From: Robiginitomaculum sp.
GTDB lineage: Bacteria; Pseudomonadota; Alphaproteobacteria; Caulobacterales; Maricaulaceae
DNA: 64,000 nucleotides
Assembly (NCBI GenBank): GCA_021776635.1
Contig: JAJFFN010000035.1
Coordinates: 124,001 to 188,000, forward strand
Reading direction: 5' to 3'
The notes under the pieces are model-generated. The model had not been told where the DNA came from. It made no database searches and saw only the letters and a list, made by a program, of their open reading frames with translations. A program made the translations under genes and the position numbers. Each line of letters opens with the position of its first letter. The stretch's first letter is position 1. This document shows, in pieces, positions 1-9,153 of this stretch.

Positions 1-19
1 CAACTCTGAAAAGGATGCA

Positions 20-670
20 ATGCCGACAAATGCAGAATTAGATGCTTTGCAGGCACAAATTGATGAAGCCGCAAAAGCCGTCGCTGAGCGTACAGATTCT
101 GAGCGTAAAGATGAAGGGCACACAAACAAAGAACCTACCGGTGACGGCGATAATAATACGCAACCCGAACTGAGCGAAACGGAACAGCAAGCCGCACGCA
201 TTGAACAATTAGAAGCCGAACTTGCAGATGCAAAAGACGGCACTTTGCGCGCAATGGCCGAAACACAAAACATAAAAAAGAGGTCGGAGCGTGAAGTTAA
301 GGCATCTAGCATTTATGCCGTAGAACGTTTCGCAGCAGACATGCTGTCTGTATCTGACAATCTTTCACGTGCTTTGTCGACGATAGATGAGAAAGCCCGC
401 GGAGATTTAGGGGATAATGCCAAAAACCTGCTAGACGGACTGGAATTAACGCAAAAAGATTTGATTGCGGTTTTTTCACGCCACGGCATAAAGCCTGTAC
501 TAGGACAAGGTTCAAAATTTGACCCGAATGTCCACCAAGCCGTCGCTCAAATTCCGTCTGAAGAAACAAAAGGAGATATTGCGCAAGTCATGCAAACCGG
601 CTTTACTTTGGGCGAGCGGACATTGCGTGCCGCAATGGTTGCTGTGTCAACAGGGCGCGCCAAAACCTAA
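20..670 (+). CDS. grpE: GrpE nucleotide exchange factor
   Basis: This is the cytoplasmic co-chaperone that releases ADP from DnaK. The 216 residues fit the family: an acidic, low-complexity N-terminus, a long charged helix at about 50-110 that would form the dimeric coiled coil, and the C-terminal beta domain with the signature around 175-210 (FDPNVHQAV near its start, GFTLGERTLRAAMV near its end). The ATG follows an AAAAGGA Shine-Dalgarno (SD) sequence four bases upstream. Alphaproteobacterial grpE usually follows hrcA, which would lie just outside the window. No clear terminator is visible after the stop. Confidence 0.96.
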   Translation: MPTNAELDALQAQIDEAAKAVAERTDSERKDEGHTNKEPTGDGDNNTQPELSETEQQAARIEQLEAELADAKDGTLRAMAETQNIKKRSEREVKASSIYAVERFAADMLSVSDNLSRALSTIDEKARGDLGDNAKNLLDGLELTQKDLIAVFSRHGIKPVLGQGSKFDPNVHQAVAQIPSEETKGDIAQVMQTGFTLGERTLRAAMVAVSTGRAKT

Positions 671-797
671 TCTGCAACAGGTGAGCGCCTTTGTGTGTTT
701 TTTTCAATTACTACTTCCCCAAATAGGTGTTTTGGTGTATGCGTGTTCTCACTACGGGTGCACGACCTAGTAGAAACATATTAACGAGGGGAATTTT

Positions 798-1127
798 ATG
801 TCAGGTGAAAACGATAAATGGGAATTTTACAAAGACAAACGCGGAGAGCATCGCTGGCGCCGCAAAGCAAGCAACGGTAATATTGTTGGGTCGTCTTGTG
901 AAGGTTACACAGGGAAATCTAGCTGTACCGCCAACGCTGAACGTCACGGCTATAATGGCAATCCCAAAGGGTTGGGGGCAAATGACAAATGGGAATTGTA
1001 CACTGACAAACGCAGCGAGCACCGCTGGCGCCGTACAGCTGTTAACGGCGAAGTCACAGGTGCAAGCTCAGAAAGTTATAAATCTAAAGGCGACTGCAAA
1101 TCCAACGCCGAACGTAACGGCATGTAA
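798..1127 (+). CDS. Tandem DUF1508 (YegP-like) protein
   Basis: A 109-residue protein built from two copies of one domain, at about residues 3-51 and 60-108. Each copy has the pattern NDKWE(F/L)Y.DKR.EHRWRR followed by NG.(I/V)(V/T)G.S.E.Y and ending in NAER.G. This is DUF1508 (YegP family), a small beta-beta-alpha fold whose function is not established. The ATG has a good SD (GAGGGG, seven bases away). The gene stands alone with its own terminator. The two copies are roughly 60% identical by eye, so the duplication is internal and fairly well conserved. Confidence 0.88.
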   Translation: MSGENDKWEFYKDKRGEHRWRRKASNGNIVGSSCEGYTGKSSCTANAERHGYNGNPKGLGANDKWELYTDKRSEHRWRRTAVNGEVTGASSESYKSKGDCKSNAERNGM

Positions 1128-1150
1128 TTTAGGTTTAATGCTGTAAATTA

Positions 1151-1190
1151 AAAACACCCTCATCAATCAACTTGGTGAGGGTGTTTTTTT
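1151..1190. terminator. Bidirectional rho-independent terminator
   Basis: A stem of ACACCCTCA against TGAGGGTGT, extended by a weaker inner stem, is flanked by an A-run on the left and a T-run on the right. It would end transcription from the DUF1508 gene on the plus strand. Read on the minus strand, the A-run becomes a T-run, so it can also stop the leftward xerD transcript. Confidence 0.85.
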
Positions 1191-1266
1191 ATGTGGTTTG
1201 GTTACCTTTTTCGTCTGTGTTCACTAAAATATGATTGATAATGTCCAATAGAAACAAGCGCTTCAT
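1189..1266 (-). CDS. Candidate 25-residue microprotein downstream of xerD
   Basis: On the minus strand an ATG at 1266 opens a 25-codon frame ending in TAA at 1189-1191. It is preceded by a perfect GGAGG SD (complement of 1275-1279) at eight bases. The product begins MKRLFLLDIINHIL and ends in a charged, polar tail (DEKGNQTT). The stop codon touches the T-run of the terminator, so the frame fits exactly between the xerD stop and the end of the transcript. I recognise no family. The SD and position suggest it is translated, but so short a frame could be chance. Confidence 0.45.
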   Translation of the reverse strand: MKRLFLLDIINHILVNTDEKGNQTT

Positions 1267-1297
1267 ATTTAACGCCTCCATATTAAAGTGGCGTGTT

Positions 1298-2239
1298 TTA
1301 AACGGCTAATGGGTGAACAGAATTCACCAGTTTTTTCAGACGCTCATCCAGTACATGGGTATAAATTTGTGTTGTGGAAATATCGGCATGACCTAGTAGT
1401 TTCTGAACACTGCGTAAATCGGCGCCGCGTGCTAGTAAATGCGTTGCAAATGCATGACGAATCACATGGGGCGAAATTTTTTTCTCGTCGAGATTGGCTT
1501 TCAACGCAAGAGCTTTTAAATTTTTTGCAAAATGCTCTCGGGTGACATGACCGAGCTTGGATGAAGACGGAAACAGATATTTATCTGCGCGCGTTTTCAA
1601 AATTGCATTGCTCGGCAATGTTAATGTGCGAATTTTTTTCCACTGTGTAATCGCTCGCACTGCTTTGCCAGTCAACGGGACAAGTCGTTCTTTACCGCCC
1701 TTACCTTTTATGAATAAACAATTGTCGCGGCGCCCTGTTGATGCCAACGGAATTGCGACGAGTTCGCTTACCCTTAACCCGCCAGCATAAAGAATTTCCA
1801 GCTGACAATATGTACGAAAATGAAGAGGGGTTTGCGTATCATAGGTTTTCGAATTATGAGCAAGATTTTCAGCCGTTGCAAAAAGGGCGTCCACATCATC
1901 TTCGCTCATAATTTTTGGTAAAGCCCGTCCTAGTTTTGGTCCTACTAGATTTTTAGCGGGACTATCTGCCCTTATACCTTCTATTTGTAGGTATTTATAA
2001 TATTGTTTCAAACTCGACAAGCGCCGCGCAGATGTCGAGCTTGCTAACCCGTCTTTTGCCCATTGCGCTAATAAAGCTTCCAAGTGACCTGCACCCGCTG
2101 AAGATAGTTTTTGTCCAAAGCCGTTCAGTGCAATTTCGCAAATTTCAAGATCCCGGCGATACGCATTGATGGTGTTATCAGAAGCCCCACGTTCCGCGTA
2201 CATCATATCCAAAAATAACTCGATCATTGCCAATATCAC
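1298..2239 (-). CDS. xerD: Tyrosine recombinase XerD
   Basis: A site-specific recombinase of the XerC/XerD type, which resolves chromosome dimers at dif together with its partner and FtsK. It has 313 residues. The N-terminal SAM-like core-binding domain covers about 1-85 and the catalytic domain about 110-300. The full active-site set is visible: Arg156 (GGLRVSEL), a Lys near 180, His258 and Arg261 (HVIRHAF), His284 (LGHADIS) and the nucleophile Tyr293 (IYTHV). The start is GTG, overlapping the stop of the preceding gene by four bases; an ATG four codons later is the alternative. The neighbourhood next to aroK is usual for alphaproteobacterial xerD, which favours XerD over XerC. Confidence 0.92.
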   Translation of the reverse strand: MILAMIELFLDMMYAERGASDNTINAYRRDLEICEIALNGFGQKLSSAGAGHLEALLAQWAKDGLASSTSARRLSSLKQYYKYLQIEGIRADSPAKNLVGPKLGRALPKIMSEDDVDALFATAENLAHNSKTYDTQTPLHFRTYCQLEILYAGGLRVSELVAIPLASTGRRDNCLFIKGKGGKERLVPLTGKAVRAITQWKKIRTLTLPSNAILKTRADKYLFPSSSKLGHVTREHFAKNLKALALKANLDEKKISPHVIRHAFATHLLARGADLRSVQKLLGHADISTTQIYTHVLDERLKKLVNSVHPLAV

Positions 2240-3816
2240 TTTACAGTAAAAACATCTAGAGCCGCCAACTGGCCAGACTGATCATGCATTTGCGCATTAT
2301 TAAGAACACCAATAAGCGCAGCAAATGCATCAGCGCGAAGTGGCTCGCCCTCTATTAATTTAGAGATACGCAAGGCTATTTCCGCTTTGGAACCGCGCCG
2401 CGCCGCCGCCTGTATTGCAAGAAATGCCCCCGGTTTTATGGTGCGACCAGTCAATTTGGTGTTTAATAATATGGCTTCCGTTTCGTCCGATAACCGAGCC
2501 CCCATAGATACGGCAATATAGCTATCCCGTATTGCCCGCGTTTTTACTGTACCGCTCTCTTTTAGCCGCTTTTCTATATCAGTACCAAGTTCCCCGAACG
2601 CAAAACCGTTATTAAGAGCATCTGTAGCCAAAGCAATGCGACCCTTCAAAATATCGTCTCTACCCAACGCTTGATAAAGCCCGCGCAGGCCGGTTGTATC
2701 TTTCATGAGAATGGCGGCATGCGCAAAAATTTCTGCGTTATATTTTGCTTGGTGTTTTGCAGGAAGACGAAAAATTTCTGTTTTTAAGGTCTTTGAAAAG
2801 GCTAATAATTGTCCGTTCGCCCTTGCCTGCTCCAACATGGCAGCAACCAATGCCGTTTTCGTATCTATATCAACACTGGTAGATAGTGCTAAAAAAGACC
2901 CGCCCCATAAAGATGCGTCCCACTGTTTTGCAGTCAAAATATCTTCGGGTTCAAGCGGCTTATCGGTAAGATCGGCAAGGGTTGCACGAATTTGTTTCGA
3001 GGTCAATAAATGCGCGCCAGCAAGTAAAGCAGAAAGCCTTTCCTGTGCATTTTGCGTTTCATCAAGCGCAAGTGCAGCGGTGTAAATCAATGGTGTGGCT
3101 TTTACTTGTAGTGTTTCAGCATTTGATGCCGCGCGCAACATGGCGACTTGAAGCGGGGTTTCAATTTTCCCCAGCTTTATTTCTGGCCGCGTTCCCGTTA
3201 GATTACCAAGAAGCGCAAAATAGGCTTTGTCCTCATGGCCAGACCTAACTAATAAATCTGCCGTTAACTCAGCCGCAGGTATTTCATTTCTAATGACGTG
3301 GCAAAACCCGCGCAGCTTGGCCCAATAGGGCGCTTTACGGGCAATAATGATATTATCAGTTATACCGCAAGCCGTATTTATTTCTCCGCCGAGCAATGCT
3401 CGTTCTACAAATATTTTGGTGAAAATAGGAGTGGCTCTGTTGAGTTCAGATTGGTTGGCCAATGCGTCAAATTCCTCAAGATTTCCCAAAGCGAGAACTG
3501 CGTTTAACCTGGTAGCAACATAAGCATCACGCTCAATCCCATCCCTTGCCTGTGGAGGTATCCCGCCAGACAACAAAGCTGCGCGAATTAAGCTAAGGGC
3601 AGAGTTTTCTGCATCCGTATTAATGTTTTTAATTAACCGTACGGCCCTTACAGAAGACACACCTTGCCAGAGCGTACTGTCGAGACCGTTCTCTTGTATT
3701 ATACCAACATCATAAACGCTGGCTGGATTAAGCTCGTCTATGTTGATTTGACCAAAAGCAGTAACGCTGAAGAAAACTGCACAAACAAATCCAAATATAG
3801 CTTTTAACGTGGTCAT
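2236..3816 (-). CDS. Secreted protein of unknown function, 526 residues
   Basis: I do not recognise the family. I place the start at the ATG at 3816 because it opens a clear signal peptide (MTTLKAIFGF..., hydrophobic to about residue 18, then AFG-Q) and lies one base beyond the stop of the small lipoprotein gene. The longer frame to 3921 would only add a poor leader overlapping that gene. The mature part is alanine- and leucine-rich and looks all-helical, perhaps TPR-like solenoid repeats, but no clean repeat register is visible. It is translationally coupled to xerD. A periplasmic location is inferred. Confidence 0.8.
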   Translation of the reverse strand: MTTLKAIFGFVCAVFFSVTAFGQINIDELNPASVYDVGIIQENGLDSTLWQGVSSVRAVRLIKNINTDAENSALSLIRAALLSGGIPPQARDGIERDAYVATRLNAVLALGNLEEFDALANQSELNRATPIFTKIFVERALLGGEINTACGITDNIIIARKAPYWAKLRGFCHVIRNEIPAAELTADLLVRSGHEDKAYFALLGNLTGTRPEIKLGKIETPLQVAMLRAASNAETLQVKATPLIYTAALALDETQNAQERLSALLAGAHLLTSKQIRATLADLTDKPLEPEDILTAKQWDASLWGGSFLALSTSVDIDTKTALVAAMLEQARANGQLLAFSKTLKTEIFRLPAKHQAKYNAEIFAHAAILMKDTTGLRGLYQALGRDDILKGRIALATDALNNGFAFGELGTDIEKRLKESGTVKTRAIRDSYIAVSMGARLSDETEAILLNTKLTGRTIKPGAFLAIQAAARRGSKAEIALRISKLIEGEPLRADAFAALIGVLNNAQMHDQSGQLAALDVFTVK

Positions 3817-3817
3817 C

Positions 3818-3958
3818 TTATTTTTCAAACACGTCTTCAACATCAATGATAATTTCGCTGCGTTGCAAATTATCTGGTTCGGTACTTTGTAAGAGCCAGT
3901 AGCCACAGCCAGCCAGTGCAATTAAGCAAATAACAAATAGTATTCCAATTTTCTTCAT
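3818..3958 (-). CDS. Small lipoprotein, 46 residues
   Basis: A short minus-strand gene starting at ATG 3958 with a good SD (AAAAGGA, six bases upstream). The product starts MKKIGILFVICLIALAGCGY, a lipoprotein signal sequence with the lipobox LAGC at residues 15-18. The mature peptide would be under 30 residues and ends in an acidic patch. Its stop is one base from the ATG of the 526-residue secreted protein, so the two genes and xerD probably form one leftward operon. The function is unknown. Confidence 0.72.
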   Translation of the reverse strand: MKKIGILFVICLIALAGCGYWLLQSTEPDNLQRSEIIIDVEDVFEK

Positions 3959-4087
3959 GTGCATCCTTTTCTTGGATTATTGCATGTCATTAAGAATTAC
4001 ATTGAGATATCAACAATTACCAGACATAGTAGTGTAAATTATATGTAATTTTTAGCCTAATTGCGAATTGATAAAGGATTGGTAAAA

Positions 4088-4657
4088 ATGGGCCCAATGA
4101 ATAGCCCGGTAGAGAGCATCGGGACACACCACCTTGGTGGGCAATCAATATCCCTAGTAGGCTTGATGGGGGTAGGAAAAACCACGATTGGTCGCCGCTT
4201 GGCCAAGCGGTTAGATATGCCTTTTTACGATTCCGACGATGAAATTGAAAAGGCATCCGGCAGGTCTGTTAAAGGCTATTTCAAAGACTACGGCGAAACA
4301 GCATTTCGTGCCGGTGAACGGCGGGTTATTACGCGGTTATTAGGTGAAGGCCCTCTTGTATTAGGGACAGGCGGCGGCGCATTTATCCCTAAAAAAACGA
4401 GAGAAGTTCTTAACGCGAAAAGTTTGACCATTTGGCTAAAAGCTGATTTCAAAGTAAATATGGAACGGGTTAACCGCAAAGTAAACAAACGCCCACTATT
4501 AGACGTCGACGACCCAGAAGCAATGATGAGGGCTTTGGCGCAAAAACGTTACCCTATTTACGCCAAAGCTGACCTTTGTGTAAAAGCGGGTAATTGCTCC
4601 CATGCAAGTACCGTATCTCGTGTATTAAAAGCGATAGAAAATTACTATGACAAATAA
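4088..4657 (+). CDS. aroK: Shikimate kinase
   Basis: Phosphorylates shikimate at the 3-hydroxyl with ATP, the fifth step of the chorismate (aromatic amino acid) pathway. The Walker A motif GLMGVGKTT is at residues 25-33. The family motif DSDDEIE follows at about 46-52, then the FR.GERRV segment, GTGGGAF near 95, and the lid region around RPLL. I use the ATG at 4088, nine bases after AAAGGA; a TTG nine codons upstream lacks an SD. The 189 residues are usual for the family. The last 11 bases overlap aroB, so the two are coupled. Confidence 0.95.
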   Translation: MGPMNSPVESIGTHHLGGQSISLVGLMGVGKTTIGRRLAKRLDMPFYDSDDEIEKASGRSVKGYFKDYGETAFRAGERRVITRLLGEGPLVLGTGGGAFIPKKTREVLNAKSLTIWLKADFKVNMERVNRKVNKRPLLDVDDPEAMMRALAQKRYPIYAKADLCVKAGNCSHASTVSRVLKAIENYYDK

Positions 4658-5774
4658 TATTGAAACATTGACAGTTGCGTTGGGTGTGCGCTCTTATCCA
4701 ATTCATATTGGCCACAATGTGCTTACAGATACACAAAAAATACTGAAACCACATATAAGTGGTGGGCGCGTTGCTATACTTACAGACGAAACCGTAGCGA
4801 AATTGCATTTGCAAACTTTGCAAAAAGGCCTCGGGGATCGTGAAGTCGTAACAATTATCCTCAAGCCTGGCGAAAACACAAAAAGCTTTGCCGTTCTACA
4901 AAATGTGTTGGACAAGCTCCTGCAAGCCAATTTCTCCAGAGAAGACACATTGATTGCCTTTGGCGGCGGGGTGATTGGTGATTTAACAGGGTTTGTCGCC
5001 AGTGTGCTCAAACGTGGTTGCCAATTTATTCAAATCCCGACGACACTATTAGCTCAGGTCGACAGCTCCGTTGGTGGCAAAACGGCCATAAACACACCCG
5101 CTGGCAAAAACCTAGTAGGGAGCTTTTATCAACCCAAATGTGTGTTGATAGATACAAATATCCTCTCCACATTGGACCCCCGCCAAATGCGGGCTGGCTA
5201 CGCAGAAGTGCTTAAATACGCTCTCATCAACGACAAAGATTTTTTTGGCTGGCTCGAAGAAAATGCAAGCAAGCTGCTGCGCTTAGATCAAGCCGCTTTG
5301 CGCACAGCCATCCTCTCCTCATGCACCGCGAAAGCCAATATAGTTAAACGCGACGAATATGAGCACGGCGAACGGGCTTTGCTTAATCTTGGCCATAGTT
5401 TTGCCCACGCCCTTGAAGCCAAAGCAGGCTATGACGGCACTTTGTTACACGGTGAAGCGGTGAGTGCAGGCTTGTTAATGGCATTTGAGTATTCGCAAGA
5501 CCTTGGGTGTTGCTCTGGGCAAGATGTAAAGCGGGTACGGCAGCATTTAAGTGCCAATGGCATGCCTGTTTTATGCGATCTCGCTACACCTGTCAGAAAT
5601 GACCCGGATGCATTATTTGCCTTTATGGGGCGCGACAAAAAAAATACAGGTGATGACATGAAACTTATTTTGGCGCGCGGCATCGGCAGGGCGTTTGTTG
5701 AGCCTTCAGTTGGTCACGCCAGCATTCTTGGTTATTTGAAAAAAGTGTGTTCTAGTAAGGCGCTTGCAAAATGA
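4647..5774 (+). CDS. aroB: 3-dehydroquinate synthase
   Basis: Converts DAHP to 3-dehydroquinate, the second step of the shikimate pathway, using NAD and a divalent metal. The 375 residues show the NAD-binding GGGVIGDLTGF segment near 110, the IPTTLLAQVDSSVGGKTAIN block near 130-150, and metal-ligand regions AGYAEVLKYALI and NLGHSFAHALE. The gene overlaps aroK at its start. It overlaps the following transporter gene by four bases (ATGA), so all three are one operon. Confidence 0.96.
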   Translation: MTNNIETLTVALGVRSYPIHIGHNVLTDTQKILKPHISGGRVAILTDETVAKLHLQTLQKGLGDREVVTIILKPGENTKSFAVLQNVLDKLLQANFSREDTLIAFGGGVIGDLTGFVASVLKRGCQFIQIPTTLLAQVDSSVGGKTAINTPAGKNLVGSFYQPKCVLIDTNILSTLDPRQMRAGYAEVLKYALINDKDFFGWLEENASKLLRLDQAALRTAILSSCTAKANIVKRDEYEHGERALLNLGHSFAHALEAKAGYDGTLLHGEAVSAGLLMAFEYSQDLGCCSGQDVKRVRQHLSANGMPVLCDLATPVRNDPDALFAFMGRDKKNTGDDMKLILARGIGRAFVEPSVGHASILGYLKKVCSSKALAK

Positions 5775-7048
5775 ATGATTTTTTAACAACCGAGGTCATC
5801 CTTAAGTTATGTTCTATTGTAGCCTTGATTGTATTATCTGCATTTTTTTCGGGCTCGGAGACCGCGCTCACAGCAGCGTCGCGCTCACGCATGCATGCTT
5901 TGGCAAAAGATGGTCAAAAACGCGCGGGATTGGTTGGGAATTTATTAGAAAGCCGCGAACGCCTCATTGGCGCTCTTTTGCTTGGCAATAATTTAGTCAA
6001 TATCCTAGCCTCGGCCTTAATGACCGGATTGATGTTGTCATTATTCGGTGATGTCGGTGTTTTTTATGCCACGATTGTCATGACATTGCTGCTACTTATC
6101 TTTGCCGAAGTTTTGCCCAAAACCTATGCCATAACCAGGCCTGATGAAGCCGCCATATCTGTTGTTCGGCCTGTGAGTGCGATTGTCTGGGTTTTTGCGC
6201 CAATCGTCAGTGCTATACAGGTTTTGGTAAATGGCGTTTTACGCATATTTGGTGTCAAATCTGATGCCGGGCACTGGTCGGTAGCGGATGAGATTCGCGG
6301 CGCTGTGCATCTGCATACTGAAGAAGGTAATGTTGACAAACATGAACGCGATCAAATTTTGGGCGTGCTCAATATCGGTGATCTTGATGTAGAGGACGTG
6401 ATGATTCACCGCAAAAACCTAGTGATGATTGATGTAGGCTTGCCGACGGCAAAAATCATCAACCAGGTATTGGAATCCGGCCACTCGCGCCTGCCTTTAT
6501 GGCAAGACGATATAGATAATGTCGTCGGCGTTCTGCATGTCAAAGACTTGCTGGCCGCTATCAGTGCAACAAATGGCGATATGGATACGCTGGACATTAC
6601 GTCCGTATTGCGCGAACCTTGGTTTACACCCGAGACGACTCCGGTATTAGACCAACTCAGGGCCTTTCAGCAAAAACGTGCGCATTTTGCTCTGGTTGTC
6701 GATGAATATGGTGCCCTTATGGGCGTGGTCACACTGGAAGACATTATCGAAGAAATTGTTGGTGATATCCAAGACGAATTCGACGAGGACATTGATGGGG
6801 TCAAACTGCAAAAAGACGGCTCTGTCATCGTGGCTGGAGATGTCCCCGTTCGCGATCTTAACAGAGCCCGAGATTGGGACTTGCCCGACGAAGACGCGGT
6901 TACCATAGCGGGGCTTATTATACACGAAAGCCAAACCATTCCAGATGTCGGTCAGGTTTTTTCATTCCATAATCATAGATTTGAAATCATCGCCAGACAC
7001 AGAAACCAGATTACTTCGGTTAAAATCAGACAAGCAGCTCAGTCTTAA
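5771..7048 (+). CDS. HlyC/CorC (CNNM) family transporter-like protein
   Basis: A 425-residue integral membrane protein. The N-terminal DUF21/CNNM domain has about four membrane segments in residues 1-180. It is followed by a pair of CBS domains at about 205-330 and a C-terminal CorC_HlyC domain at about 345-420. The ending of the CBS pair, VDEYGALMGVVTLEDIIEEIVGDI, is very typical. Relatives are linked to magnesium or cobalt efflux; the substrate here is inferred, not shown. It is the third gene of the aroK-aroB operon, a widely conserved arrangement in alphaproteobacteria. Confidence 0.92.
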   Translation: MNDFLTTEVILKLCSIVALIVLSAFFSGSETALTAASRSRMHALAKDGQKRAGLVGNLLESRERLIGALLLGNNLVNILASALMTGLMLSLFGDVGVFYATIVMTLLLLIFAEVLPKTYAITRPDEAAISVVRPVSAIVWVFAPIVSAIQVLVNGVLRIFGVKSDAGHWSVADEIRGAVHLHTEEGNVDKHERDQILGVLNIGDLDVEDVMIHRKNLVMIDVGLPTAKIINQVLESGHSRLPLWQDDIDNVVGVLHVKDLLAAISATNGDMDTLDITSVLREPWFTPETTPVLDQLRAFQQKRAHFALVVDEYGALMGVVTLEDIIEEIVGDIQDEFDEDIDGVKLQKDGSVIVAGDVPVRDLNRARDWDLPDEDAVTIAGLIIHESQTIPDVGQVFSFHNHRFEIIARHRNQITSVKIRQAAQS

Positions 7049-7051
7049 ATA

Positions 7052-7321
7052 TCAAGCAGTTATAACTTCCAACCTTAGCGCGTGTACGCGCTCTACCATT
7101 AAGTCCGCCAGCACATCCATCACTGCGCGGTGGCGAGCCAGGCGGTTCATGGGCATTAGGATTTCGGAGGTGATAATCACTTGAAAGTGGCTCTCTGTAC
7201 TTTCCTTGCCAGCCATTCCGGCATGGCCTGCATGTTTATGGCTTTCGTCTATGACCTGCAACTGCGTTGGGTTGAAAGCTTTTTCAAGTTTTTCCTTGAT
7301 AATCGTGGCAATTGGCCCCAT
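7052..7321 (-). CDS. bolA: BolA family protein
   Basis: An 89-residue BolA-like protein with the class II KH-like fold. In related bacteria these proteins pair with monothiol glutaredoxins in iron-sulfur trafficking, or act in morphology and stress. The start IATIIKEKLEKAF..., the ESHKHAGH segment around 26-33, the SHFQVIITS strand, and the RHRAVMDVLADLM helix match the family. An SD (AAGG) lies about ten bases from the ATG. It is divergent from the J-domain gene and convergent with the CorC-like gene, leaving only three bases between the stops. Confidence 0.93.
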   Translation of the reverse strand: MGPIATIIKEKLEKAFNPTQLQVIDESHKHAGHAGMAGKESTESHFQVIITSEILMPMNRLARHRAVMDVLADLMVERVHALRLEVITA

Positions 7322-7384
7322 TTTAGTTTGCCTTTTTTAACGCGCCCATATTATTGTTTTGGGTCGCAAGAGTGAGTTTTATAA

Positions 7385-7996
7385 ATGAGCGACGGATTTA
7401 AATACCGCATGAAGGGTATGGATATCAGAATTAAGCCGCCTGGCAAGAAGCTAAAGCCGGAGGATATGCCGTGTGAATGGGCCGGGTGCTTGTCCAAGGG
7501 GGGGTGCAAAGCGCCAAAAAGTCCGGATCGCCTACGCGAATATTATTATTTTTGCGCACCACATGCGCGCGAATACAATAAAAACTGGAATTTCTTCTCC
7601 GAAATGAGCGACGAAGATATTGCCACTTGGCAAAAAGGTGCCCGCCACGGCCACCGCCCTACTTGGGATGTTCGCAAAAACACGGGAGACCGCGCCAAAG
7701 TACGCCGCAAGTCCAAAGCCGGCGCTGCGGATTTTGCAGATGATTACAATATTTTCGGAGACGGGGCAGAAGCACCTACCGAAGCGCCGCGCAGACGGCT
7801 GTCAAAATTGCAAATGAAAGCTTTAAACGATCTTGGTTTGGACGAATTTTCCGGCCCAAAAATGGTACGCGAGCGCTATACGCAATTGGTCAAGCAACTG
7901 CATCCAGATGCTAATGGCGGCGACCGCACCACAGAAGTGTCCTTCCAGCGCGTGGTCAAGGCCTATAAGGTCTTAAAGACGACTAAGTTGGCTTAA
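7385..7996 (+). CDS. C-terminal J-domain protein (DnaJ-like)
   Basis: A 203-residue protein with the J-domain at the C-terminus instead of the N-terminus; the HPD tripeptide that stimulates DnaK is at 173-175. The N-terminal half has a cysteine-rich motif, CEWAGC then GGCKAP and FCAPHAREYN, resembling a small metal-binding knuckle. This form is typical of alphaproteobacteria and is regularly found between bolA and cobS, as here. It is probably a DnaK partner of restricted function. The ATG at 7385 is close to bolA's divergent start, so the 63 bases between them must hold both promoters. Confidence 0.9.
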   Translation: MSDGFKYRMKGMDIRIKPPGKKLKPEDMPCEWAGCLSKGGCKAPKSPDRLREYYYFCAPHAREYNKNWNFFSEMSDEDIATWQKGARHGHRPTWDVRKNTGDRAKVRRKSKAGAADFADDYNIFGDGAEAPTEAPRRRLSKLQMKALNDLGLDEFSGPKMVRERYTQLVKQLHPDANGGDRTTEVSFQRVVKAYKVLKTTKLA

Positions 7997-8130
7997 TTTC
8001 GTTTTGTGATTTTTTAGAATATTTGCATTGCAATAAATTTTCATAATAAGTGTATAGATTATTATTGACCAAGATATAAACAAATTTAACATCAAATGCA
8101 TAACCAATACTCAACATATAGGTATCATAC

Positions 8131-9114
8131 ATGATCGATCATTTTCCCATTACAAGCCCTGATATTGAAGTCTCTGCCAAAGATGTTTTTGGTGTCGATT
8201 TCCAAGCGCCTATACCTGCCTTTAGCCAGCCGTGCGAATATACACCTTCTGTTGACGAAGCCTATCGTTTTGACCCTGAAACCACCCGCGCTATTTTAGC
8301 CGGGTTTGTGTTTAACCGTCGGGTCATGGTGCAAGGTTATCACGGCACGGGGAAATCAACCCATATTGAACAAGTGGCCGCACGGCTCAACTGGCCAGTG
8401 GTGCGCATAAATCTTGATGGACATGTGTCGCGTATTGACCTGGTTGGTAAGGATGCCATTGTTCTTAAGGACGGCAAACAGGTAACGGAATTTCGCGAAG
8501 GTCTGTTGCCTTGGGCTCTACAAAATCCTGTGGCCTTGGTATTTGATGAATATGATGCAGGCAGGCCAGATGTGATGTTTGTTATCCAACGCATATTAGA
8601 GGCCGAAGGCCGCCTGACCTTGCTTGATCAGAACCGTGTGATTACACCGCATTCTGCGTTCCGTCTATTCTCAACCACCAATACGGTTGGGCTCGGCGAT
8701 ACAACGGGTCTGTATCACGGCACCCAGCAGATTAACCAGGGCCAAATGGACAGGTGGTCTATTGTCACGACGTTGAACTATCTAGGCCACGACGAGGAAA
8801 CCGCAATCGTGCTGGCCAAATCACCCAGCTATGATACGCCCGAAGGCCGCGACACACTCGCCAAAATGGTACGGGTTGCAGACATGACCCGTAATGCGTT
8901 TATGGCAGGCGATATCTCGACCCTGATGAGCCCGCGCACCGTGATGAACTGGGCTGAGAACGCCCGCATTTTTGCTGGCGACATCGCAACCGGCTTTCGT
9001 ATGACTTTCTTAAACAAATGCGACGAGCTGGAACGTCCGGTCATCGCCGAGTTTTACCAACGCGCATTCGGTGAAGACCTTCCAGAAGCCGCCACAACTG
9101 TTATGGTCGCATAG
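8131..9114 (+). CDS. cobS: CobS, AAA+ subunit of cobaltochelatase type
   Basis: A MoxR-like AAA+ ATPase of 327 residues. Walker A is GYHGTGKST at 69-77 and Walker B is ALVFDEYD at 135-142; the sensor-1 region (FSTTNT) and arginine-finger region follow. In B12 producers it works with CobT and CobN to insert cobalt into hydrogenobyrinate a,c-diamide. No cobN or other cobalamin gene is in the window. CobS/CobT pairs also occur in alphaproteobacteria that lack the B12 pathway, so the substrate is uncertain. About 135 AT-rich bases precede it, with no clear promoter. Confidence 0.93.
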   Translation: MIDHFPITSPDIEVSAKDVFGVDFQAPIPAFSQPCEYTPSVDEAYRFDPETTRAILAGFVFNRRVMVQGYHGTGKSTHIEQVAARLNWPVVRINLDGHVSRIDLVGKDAIVLKDGKQVTEFREGLLPWALQNPVALVFDEYDAGRPDVMFVIQRILEAEGRLTLLDQNRVITPHSAFRLFSTTNTVGLGDTTGLYHGTQQINQGQMDRWSIVTTLNYLGHDEETAIVLAKSPSYDTPEGRDTLAKMVRVADMTRNAFMAGDISTLMSPRTVMNWAENARIFAGDIATGFRMTFLNKCDELERPVIAEFYQRAFGEDLPEAATTVMVA

Positions 9115-9153
9115 TGTTGAAGGATGTAATTTAAAACAGTTGCAAGTTTTTTA

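Noticed and set aside
727-1146. A plus-strand frame of 139 codons overlapping the DUF1508 gene
   Set aside because: It is a shadow in another frame; the DUF1508 frame has the SD and the duplicated domain.
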